From Planctomycetaceae bacterium (GTDB lineage: Bacteria; Planctomycetota; Planctomycetia; Planctomycetales; Planctomycetaceae): a stretch of 8,580 bases of DNA. Below the pieces are notes generated by a model. It searched no databases, had not been told where the DNA came from, and saw only the letters and a list, made by a program, of their open reading frames with translations. A program made the position numbers and the translations under genes. Shown here piece after piece: positions 1-7,300 of this stretch. The DNA is taken from positions 1-8,580 of the forward strand of contig JAGQQP010000155.1 in the NCBI GenBank assembly GCA_020426085.1, written 5' to 3'. Numbering within the stretch: position 1 is the stretch's first letter; every line of letters begins with the position of its first letter.

Positions 1-365
1 AGGATCAGAATATGTTCCGAACGCGCCCGTTCGATCGTGTAGATATTCTGATAGACGGCGTCCGCGGTTCCCTGGTACCACTGTTCGTCGATGCGCTGCT
101 GCGGTGGGAGGACATCGATGAATTCATTCAGTTCACGGCAGAGGAATCGCCAGCCCAGGTTGATATGCCGATCAAGGCTCGCTGCTTTGTACTGGGTCAG
201 AATCAGAATCCGCCGCAGCCCGCTGTTGATACAGTTCGAAAGTGTAAAATCGATGATGCGGTAACCGCCTCCAAATGGCACTGCGGGTTTTGCTCGATCC
301 CTGGTAAGCGGTTCCAGACGTGATCCCTTACCACCGGCCAGAACCAAGGCCAACACATTTCGCAT
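1..365 (-). CDS. glgC: Glucose-1-phosphate adenylyltransferase (ADP-glucose pyrophosphorylase), N-terminal part, cut by window edge
   Basis: This enzyme makes ADP-glucose from ATP and glucose-1-phosphate, the committed step of bacterial glycogen synthesis in the cytoplasm. About 121 residues are visible, open to the left edge. The start reads [20 protein letters not shown], the nucleotide-binding signature of sugar-nucleotide pyrophosphorylases. It is followed by [17 protein letters not shown] and LSNCINSG, which are specific to GlgC rather than to mannose-1-phosphate or dTDP-glucose enzymes, and then by [19 protein letters not shown] and [12 protein letters not shown]. The ATG at 365 is well placed: AGGAAGG lies 7 nt upstream (373-379, read on the minus strand). 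By eye alignment, an Asp stands where E. coli GlgC has its fructose-1,6-bisphosphate contact Lys39, so the activator preference may differ; this is inference. No other glycogen gene is in the window. The family call is secure. Confidence 0.94.
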   Translation of the reverse strand, partial: MRNVLALVLAGGKGSRLEPLTRDRAKPAVPFGGGYRIIDFTLSNCINSGLRRILILTQYKAASLDRHINLGWRFLCRELNEFIDVLPPQQRIDEQWYQGTADAVYQNIYTIERARSEHILI

Positions 366-372
366 AATTGTT

Positions 373-379
373 CCTTCCT
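373..379 (-). promoter_or_regulatory. Ribosome binding site of glgC
   Basis: On the minus strand this reads AGGAAGG, 7 nt before the ATG at 365. It is a strong Shine-Dalgarno match and supports that start over any internal Met. Confidence 0.75.
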
Positions 380-732
380 CAACATGGAACAAGGGTCTGG
401 CGGACTCTCATTCCCTGATCCATCAATATATTCGAATAGAGGTTTTTGAAGCGCTTAAATTGAACAATTCGAACAAACCACAATCACAGACAGCCCGTGA
501 AGGTTTGATTTCCTGCAATATGAGTTGTGCGAACGCTCTCTCTATGTTGTAGCATCCTCCGGCGATGAAAGGAATTCTAAAAATCAACGTTTTGGATAAG
601 ATCTTTTTTCTCAATCTTCTTAACTCCGTCAGTCTGGCATTCACCCGTGGAACAGGTTTCAGGTCCCCGTTCAAATTAATGAAGTTCCGATTGTTTTCCC
701 GCTTGCGACTTCTCTCGTCTAATCGTTCATTT

Positions 733-738
733 TATAAT
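733..738 (+). promoter_or_regulatory. Possible -10 element for the methyltransferase gene
   Basis: A perfect TATAAT lies 44 bp before the ATG at 783. At a 17 bp spacing the -35 position is only TTCTCT. The better TTGCGA at 703-708 is 24 bp away, which is too far. The -10 match stands alone, so this is weak. Confidence 0.3.
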
Positions 739-782
739 TTGCGGCAAGAGTCTCTCACCTTCCAGCCTGGAGCATACAACGT

Positions 783-1445
<663 letters not shown>

Positions 1446-1498
1446 TCTGTTGTCATTCTCCGCAATCAATTCCGGCTGGACAGGGGACAGCATTCCAT

Positions 1499-2944
1499 AT
1501 GCCCTCAGAGCAACGGCAATCTGAATCGGTTTCCACTCCGGGCTCCAGCTTTCAAAAACAGTTGAGCCTGTGGGACACCGTCAATATCATCATCGGAATT
1601 GTGATCGGGGTCTCGATCTTCAAAGTGCCCAGCCTGGTCTTTGGATCTGCCGGTTCGATTGAAGCCGGTTTTGCGATCTGGGGACTGGGCGGACTGCTGA
1701 TGCTCGCCGGAGCGCTCTGCTACGCCGAGTTGGCCGCCTCCATTCCCGAGACCGGAGGCGACTATGTCTTCCTCTCCCGCACCTACGGGAACGGCAGTGG
1801 ATTTCTCTTCGGCTGGGCCCAGTTCATTGCCATCAATCCGGGTAACATCGGCATCATGTCCTATGTCTTTGCCGATTACGCGATCTCGTTTCTCAACGCC
1901 TGCGGTTACGAAATTCCTGCAGGCTGGTCGGTCATCCTGGCGTCAACGTCCGTCTGTATTCTCATCTGCCTGAACCTGCTGGGCCTGATGGTTGGCAAGT
2001 GGGCACAGAACATTCTGACGCTGGCCAAAGTCATCGGACTGGCGGCGATTGTCGTCAGCGGTTTCTACCTGGGTCTGCAGGGAGCAGGCGATACGATTCT
2101 GGATCCCGCAGTGCAAGCCTCAGATGCGAAACCGCATTTTGGCCTGGCAATGGTGTTCGTACTCTACGCGTTTGGCGGCTGGAACGATGCCGCTTTTGTT
2201 GCTGCCGAAGTGAAAGAACCCGGAAAAAACATTCCCCTGGCGCTGATCGCCGGGACGGCCGGGATCCTGGTGATCTATCTGCTGATCAACTTTGCCTACC
2301 TGTGGGGGCTCGGTTATACCGGGTTGCTGCAGGCTTCGACTCCCGCAGCAGAACTGCTGGGGAATGCCTGGGGGAATCATGGCACCCGGCTCATCAGTCT
2401 GATTATCATGATTTCCTCACTGGGCGCGATCAACGGATTGATTCTGACCGGCTCCCGTGTGAATGTCCGGCTGGGGATGGACCATCGCTTCTTCGCCGCT
2501 CTGGCACACTGGAACCGACGTGTGAACGCACCGATCTTCTCACTGCTCTCACAGGGTGTGATCTCCATCGGCATGATTGTCCTGGTGGGAACGAAAGCGG
2601 GCCGCCGCCTGATCGATGCCCCGTTCACTCTGATCCAGTCCGACTTTATCAGGTGGGAGCAGTATCAGGACGGCTTTGATACCCTGCTCGTCGCGACGGC
2701 CCCTCTCTTCTGGACCTTCTTTCTATTGACCGGATTGAGTCTGATCCTTCTGCGTTTTAAAGCACCAGAGCTGGAACGACCGTTCCGCGTCCCCCTGTAT
2801 CCCGTGACGCCGATTCTGTTCTGTCTGACATGTCTTTACATGCTCTACGCCAGCCTGGAATATGCGCGCGGCCTGGCGTTACTGGGCTTGATCCCGGTGC
2901 TGATCGGCGTCCCCCTGTACTGGATGAGTCGTCGAAAGCCCTGA
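1499..2944 (+). CDS. APC-superfamily amino acid permease, 12 membrane helices
   Basis: A 481-residue inner-membrane transporter of the amino acid-polyamine-organocation superfamily, close to the LAT/SteT-like branch. A short polar N-terminus (1-24) is followed by about 12 hydrophobic helices, roughly at 27-47, 57-79, 100-131, 143-165, 168-192, 214-236, 246-270, 295-318, 345-365, 393-418, 434-453 and 457-475. Family marks include YAELAASIPETGGDYVFLSR after helix 2, FGGWNDAAFVAAEVKEPGKN at the end of helix 6, GSRVNVRLGMD after helix 8, and ELERPFRVPLYPVTP before helix 11. The helix 1 segment that usually reads IGSGIF, and that lines the substrate site, is IGVSIF here. The loop between helices 9 and 10 (366-392) is long and charged. 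AGGGG at 1482-1486 is a distant ribosome site. Substrate is probably an amino acid, but which one cannot be read from sequence. Confidence 0.93.
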   Translation: MPSEQRQSESVSTPGSSFQKQLSLWDTVNIIIGIVIGVSIFKVPSLVFGSAGSIEAGFAIWGLGGLLMLAGALCYAELAASIPETGGDYVFLSRTYGNGSGFLFGWAQFIAINPGNIGIMSYVFADYAISFLNACGYEIPAGWSVILASTSVCILICLNLLGLMVGKWAQNILTLAKVIGLAAIVVSGFYLGLQGAGDTILDPAVQASDAKPHFGLAMVFVLYAFGGWNDAAFVAAEVKEPGKNIPLALIAGTAGILVIYLLINFAYLWGLGYTGLLQASTPAAELLGNAWGNHGTRLISLIIMISSLGAINGLILTGSRVNVRLGMDHRFFAALAHWNRRVNAPIFSLLSQGVISIGMIVLVGTKAGRRLIDAPFTLIQSDFIRWEQYQDGFDTLLVATAPLFWTFFLLTGLSLILLRFKAPELERPFRVPLYPVTPILFCLTCLYMLYASLEYARGLALLGLIPVLIGVPLYWMSRRKP

Positions 2945-2970
2945 TGAGTTAGCAGGATAGAAAACCTTTT

Positions 2971-3558
2971 TCAGTCTTCCAGGATCGAGGCGAGCAGACT
3001 TTTCAAAAGCTCTATCTTGCGAATGATGGTCCGACGGGAACAGCCAAGACGCGTCGCCATCTCAGCCTGAGTGCAGCCTTCCATGATCATGATCGCGATT
3101 TTTTTTAGCGGCTCATCAAGCTGTTCGAGCGCATCATGGATAATCAGGTCGAATTCACTGGTACTGATCTGCTGCAGAGCGGATTCTAACTGGAACGACT
3201 GGTCCGGGCTGGTGAAATCAGTCATGGGTCGCACCTGGCCTCCCGGCAGACCTCTGGTTTGAGAACGCATCCGCTTACGCGATTTGAAGACCACAATTCG
3301 GCAGAGCAGGCGCCAGAGATCGTTGCGATCTTTGTCGCGTGGCGTGTCCTGACGCCTCATCAACCGACAGAGACTTTTCAATGCACTCTGAACCACATCA
3401 TCAGCTTCTGCAGCAGCTCCGGGAAATCCCTGCAGGACTCGTTGCGAGAGAGCCCGGAGTCTCTGAAAATATTCCTGTTCCAGGCGCTTCATCGCAGCGC
3501 CTTCGTCGACCGACCAGGCATTGATCAGCGCTGTGATTGAACCATTTTCGTCGCACAT
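2971..3558 (-). CDS. ECF-type RNA polymerase sigma factor, planctomycete kinase-associated type
   Basis: A 195-residue alternative sigma factor. The region 2 part lies at about residues 25-95 and includes EADDVVQSALKSLCRLM and the basic KSRKRMRSQTR. The region 4 part lies at about 144-189, with LEQLDEPLKKIAIMIMEG followed by a helix-turn-helix, CTQAEMATRLGCSRRTIIRK, which would read the -35 element. The linker holds STSEFDLIIHDAL, matching the 'TPEF' linker of ECF factors that in Planctomycetes sit beside Ser/Thr kinases. No C-terminal extension or own anti-sigma domain is present. I chose ATG 3558 because GGGAA and GAGGAA lie 6 and 13 nt upstream. An in-frame ATG at 3585 adds nine residues but has no ribosome site. 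The gene is convergent with the permease (26 bp apart) and divergent from the zinc-ribbon and kinase genes. I infer that it works with the kinase. Confidence 0.92.
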   Translation of the reverse strand: MCDENGSITALINAWSVDEGAAMKRLEQEYFQRLRALSQRVLQGFPGAAAEADDVVQSALKSLCRLMRRQDTPRDKDRNDLWRLLCRIVVFKSRKRMRSQTRGLPGGQVRPMTDFTSPDQSFQLESALQQISTSEFDLIIHDALEQLDEPLKKIAIMIMEGCTQAEMATRLGCSRRTIIRKIELLKSLLASILED

Positions 3559-3629
3559 GCTTCGTTCCCGATTCCTCGAATTCATAAGTGAAACCGCATC
3601 TTAATAATTGGCAATGCGACGCTTGAAGC

Positions 3630-3647
3630 AGAAATTTAAATATTTCT
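3630..3647. repeat. Inverted repeat, possible operator
   Basis: AGAAAT and ATTTCT form a perfect 6 bp inverted repeat around the AT-only centre TTAAAT. It lies 72 bp upstream of the sigma factor start at 3558 and overlaps a possible -10 region for that gene. AT-rich sequence gives such repeats by chance fairly often. Confidence 0.3.
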
Positions 3648-3793
3648 CGATTCTTTTGCTGATTTCCTGTCACATTTTCGAGAGAAGTCAACATTTACAA
3701 TCAGAGGGCACAGAAGGATATTTCAATCTTGCCTGTTGATTGCAACTTCAATATTCCCAATTCAAGCTGCAGAAACAGGCTTTGCCTCTGGTC

Positions 3794-3798
3794 AGGAG
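3794..3798 (+). promoter_or_regulatory. Ribosome binding site that fixes the zinc-ribbon gene start
   Basis: AGGAG stands 7 nt before the ATG at 3806. This favours 3806 over the in-frame TTG at 3740, which would add 22 residues that look like untranslated leader and has no ribosome site. Confidence 0.7.
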
Positions 3799-3805
3799 TC
3801 AGTTG

Positions 3806-4225
3806 ATGAGCATTTTCATACAATGTCCGCAATGTCGGACGCGCTACCGTTGTAAAGATTGTCTGGAAGGAGAACAGGTGAATTGTCTCAAGTGCCATGC
3901 GGTACTAAACGTCTCTGAATCTGCGACAATGGAGAAGCAACCCGGCCAAGATTCCGTTCAGACTGAAACAGAATCCCTGGTTGCAGATTCACGCGAAGTT
4001 CCCTGGATTGCCCCGTTGTGGGACAGCGGCTTATTCAGCCAGTTGATGAAATCCGGGAAACCTGCAGCGTCCAGTCAGGTTTTAAAACCGAAGTCCGCTG
4101 ATCATTTCAAAGATACGCAGGCAACATCACTTAAGCCTTCAGGACCGTTACTGCTGCTGATTTCAGGAATTCTCTTTACAGGAGCATTATTAACTTTTCT
4201 TCTCTACAGATTTATAGGATCATAG
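3806..4225 (+). CDS. Small zinc-ribbon protein with C-terminal membrane anchor, function unknown
   Basis: A 139-residue protein in three parts. Residues 1-34 (MSIFIQCPQCRTRYRCKD and on) carry CxxC pairs at C7/C10 and C27/C30, the pattern of the MJ0042-type zinc ribbon, plus a third pair at C16/C19. Residues 35-110 are polar, Ser/Gln/Lys-rich and probably disordered. Residues 113-136 (LLLLISGILFTGALLTFLLY) form one hydrophobic helix followed by RFIGS. With no signal peptide, the ribbon should stay in the cytoplasm, tethered to the inner membrane by its tail. The gene is divergent from the ECF sigma gene and 133 bp upstream of the kinase gene on the same strand. It lacks the HxxxCxxC of classical zinc anti-sigma factors, so an anti-sigma role is only inference; a kinase substrate or adaptor is equally possible. 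Confidence 0.8.
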   Translation: MSIFIQCPQCRTRYRCKDCLEGEQVNCLKCHAVLNVSESATMEKQPGQDSVQTETESLVADSREVPWIAPLWDSGLFSQLMKSGKPAASSQVLKPKSADHFKDTQATSLKPSGPLLLLISGILFTGALLTFLLYRFIGS

Positions 4226-4260
4226 ATAGTCGAATCGAAGGAAGCAGGTCTACTATAAAT
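4210..4260. repeat. 8 bp inverted repeat bracketing the end of the zinc-ribbon gene
   Basis: ATTTATAG (4210-4217) is matched exactly by CTATAAAT (4253-4260), 35 nt apart, with the TAG stop at 4223-4225 between them. All but one base pair of the stem is A/T and no T-run follows, so it is a poor intrinsic terminator. It could be an RNA stem or chance. Confidence 0.25.
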
Positions 4261-4358
4261 TCACAACCAGCCCCATGCTCTCCATGCAGCTGCAATATTG
4301 AGCGACGTCTGCCGAAACTGTCAGTGAAGTAACCAATCCGAACTCTTGTAGGTAATAA

Positions 4359-7300
4359 ATGCCGATTCCGGATAAGCAGAAACTCGCAGTGTTAATCGAA
4401 ATCGATGCTGTCGCAGATCGATTTGAAGCGGAATGGGCCGCGTCACATCGCCCCCTGATAGAGGACTGGATTTGCCAGTTTGACAGCAGTCTACAACCAC
4501 AACTGCTGGCAGAACTGATCGCGATTGAACTGGAGTGGCGGAGCAATTGTGGTGAAGCGCCTCTTCCTGAAGAATACCGGAATCGATTTCCGGATCAGGT
4601 CGCAATCGTAGAGCAGGCATTTACAAGCAGGCTGCAATCGAATTCACTGGAAATGACGGGAGAATATCAACCGGATGTGGCTGACACATTTGTCCCCACA
4701 TCCGGGTTATCGCCCGCCGAAAGCCTGTCGTCGGGTAAACTCTTTCTGGACCGTTTTCAATTACAGCGTAAACTGGGACAGGGAGGCTTCGGCTCGGTTT
4801 ATGAAGCGACTGACCTGCAACTGGGGCGATCTGTTGCGTTAAAAGTTCCTCATCCTGGTGCCAGCGACGAAACCCACCAGCGTTTTTTAGCAGAAGCCCG
4901 GGCAGCCGGAAAACTGAGACACCAGCATATTGTCACAGTCTTTGATGGCGGCGACTCAGACGGAACTCTGTATATCGTCTGCGAACTGATAGAGGGCCAG
5001 GATCTGGCTCAGACTGTTAAATCAGCTGCACCTTCGCTGAAACAGTTAGTCAGCTGGATTCATGATGCTGCTCTTGGACTGGCTTATGCCCATCGCGAAG
5101 GAGTGATCCACCGTGACATTAAACCTGCCAACCTGCTGATTGCAGCTGACGGACGCATTCTCGTAGCTGACTTTGGCCTGGCCCGCAGGCACGATGACGA
5201 TTCCGCTTTGACCGTTGATGGCAGTGTGTTTGGTACTCCCGCCTACATGTCGCCTGAACAGGCGATGGGAAATACAGCAGCGGTTGGTCCGGCAAGCGAC
5301 CAGTACAGTCTGGGCGTTGTCCTGTATGAAATCCTGACCGGGCGTGTCCCGTTTCCCGGTAAAAATATTCAGCAGGTTCTCTATCAGATTCAAAACCTGG
5401 AAGCTCCTGCCCCGCGCAGTCTGCATGCCGCCGTCCCGGCAGACCTGGAAGCGATCTGCCAGAAATCCATGAGCCGGGAACCCGGCGAACGCTATCCGGA
5501 TCTGGAAGCCTTTGCGGCCGACCTGCAACGCTGGTTGAATCACGAACCAGTTCTGGCACGGCCTGTTTCGTCTGTTGAACGCCTGCGTCGGCGAATGAAA
5601 CGACATCCGTTGATATCGGCTCTGACTGCCGCCACCATCATATTATTGATTCTTTCGGGAATCACCGGCGCACTCTCCTGGGATCGAGGACGTCAAATTG
5701 GACAGATTCAAAGCCAGTCAGAATCACAACGGACCGCCCAGGAGCAGAAACTGGAACAGTCCCGTCAAAAGGTCTCCCTGATCCAGAATGAGGTCATCGA
5801 AAAAAATAACGCTGTCGATCAGAACCGATATCGAATCCTGATGCGACAGATTTCTGAAGATCTGCAACGGGGTCGAATGCAGCCCGATCGACTCAGAAGC
5901 CTGCTCAATGATTGTCCCCCACAGTTACGGGAATGGGAATGGTATTATTTTCAACGTTTACTGCATCCGCAGTCACAGACTCTGTTCAGTTCACAGACTC
6001 CTCTACGCGATGCTGCGTTTTCACCTGATGAAACTCAGCTGGCAGTGATAGACAGTCAGGGAACAGTCTCCATTCTTTCCACATCCCAGGGGCAACTCAC
6101 ACATCAATGGCAAAGCAAAGCGATTGATGTGCAGCAGATCGCCTGGAATCCCGCGGGCACACAGCTGGCCATTGGTGACAAGCTCAACAGTTTAAAAATC
6201 TGGGATGTCAAAAGTGGAAAACTCATCGCATCTCTGGGGAATCAGGATTTTCTGTTTGGTGCGAAACCCGCTAATGGAGAATATATTTCTCCAGGAGTGA
6301 GCGAACTGATAGAATCCCACCTGAACCGCTCGCGTCCAAAAGCCACAAAACAGAACCCCCGGAAGCTGACGCCACCCACTCCCGGTAATCTTCCGTTCGG
6401 TGGATTTGCTGGTAATGCTCCTCTGGCTGGTTTTCCAGCTGCGCTCCATAGCCTGGAAGGATATGGCTGGGCAGTCGCCTTTGATTCAACGGGGAAACGG
6501 ATCGCCGTTGGTGGAGATCGGTTCGTGCAGATCTGGGATCTCGCAGAGCAGCGCCGGACCCACCTCCTGCTGGTCACGAAACACACCTATGTCACATCGC
6601 TGTCGTTCAGTCCCGATGACCGCAGGCTCTCGGCAGGAACCTTTCATGGCGAGCTCGTCGTTTTTGACAGTGAAGAAGGAACCGAGCTGCTTCGAATAAT
6701 GATGAACGTTCCGCATTCACATTACACGACCGCCTGGAACCCAGACAGTGAATCGTTGTACGTTCCAGATTCCGACGGCGAAGTGGGCGTACTCGGTATC
6801 TCCGATCAACTGTTAAGAACACCCACGGAACGCCATCGTGGTAAAATCAATTCCATCAGATTAAGTACAGACGGGGCCCTGCTGGCAACTGCCGGCACCG
6901 ACTCGACAATTCGGATCTGGCATGCAAATGCACTGCAGTTGGCAAAACTGATTCTGATGAACTCCACGGAGATCCGGCGTCTGCAGTTTTTCGCTGACCA
7001 TCACCGCCTGCTGGCCTGTACTCCTGGGGACGTTCAAGTCTGGAATATTGATTCTTTAACGCCCCCGCTACGTAATCGCAGGATTTATCCGGAAAACGAA
7101 GAGCAAAGCCCGGATCCGGAAATCATCGCCGAGGTTTCCATTGATGAGACAGTGACCAGGGTCTCCCTCAGCCCGGATCAACAATTCAGTACTGTGGTTC
7201 TGAATGAAAATCGACTGAGTGTTCGCAAAATGTCGACCGGGGAGCAGGTTCTCGCATTTCCTGACCAGACTATGATTCGAGCGGGAACACGCATTTCCGG

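Larger units (their letters stand above)
366..782. other. Divergent intergenic region between glgC and the methyltransferase gene
   Basis: This 417 bp stretch is AT-richer than its flanks and must hold the promoters of two divergent genes. Two short open frames (423-674 minus, 565-786 plus) have no family likeness and no ribosome site. I see no tRNA, no strong hairpin and no repeat array. The only promoter-like element I would mark is TATAAT at 733-738, upstream of the methyltransferase gene. An undetected small RNA cannot be excluded by eye. Confidence 0.6.
3559..3805. other. Divergent control region between the sigma factor and zinc-ribbon genes
   Basis: About 247 bp, AT-rich, must hold the promoters for both directions. 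It contains an 18 bp inverted repeat at 3630-3647, and a looser pair TCTCGA (3645-3650) and TCGAGA (3678-3683). For the sigma gene a weak ECF-like pair can be drawn on the minus strand: GGAAAT (3662-3667) with AATATT (3639-3644) at 17 bp. For the zinc-ribbon gene, TTGCCT (3729-3734) with TATTCC (3752-3757) at 17 bp is equally weak. None of these is certain. Confidence 0.5.

Noticed and set aside
203..385. 60-residue minus-strand open frame over the left end
   Set aside because: Out of frame with the glgC signature motifs, which read clearly from the ATG at 365.
423..674. 83-residue open frame on the minus strand in the glgC upstream gap
   Set aside because: No ribosome site, no family likeness, irregular composition, and it sits in an AT-rich divergent promoter region.
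1999..2679. 226-residue plus-strand open frame
   Set aside because: Lies wholly inside the permease gene in another frame; its Arg/Cys/Asp-rich product resembles no protein.
2945..2970. Bidirectional terminator between the convergent permease and sigma genes
   Set aside because: Only a 5 bp A/T stem (GAAAA/TTTTC, 2960-2972) with a 3 nt loop; too weak to call.
3740..3805. TTG start extending the zinc-ribbon protein by 22 residues
   Set aside because: No ribosome site before it, while ATG 3806 has AGGAG at ideal spacing and puts the first CxxC near the N-terminus as in related ribbons.
4285..4294. 10 bp palindrome TGCAGCTGCA upstream of the kinase gene
   Set aside because: Short, not repeated elsewhere and not placed over any recognisable promoter; expected by chance.
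5046..5606. 186-residue minus-strand open frame
   Set aside because: Antisense to the kinase catalytic domain, where conserved motifs fix the plus frame.
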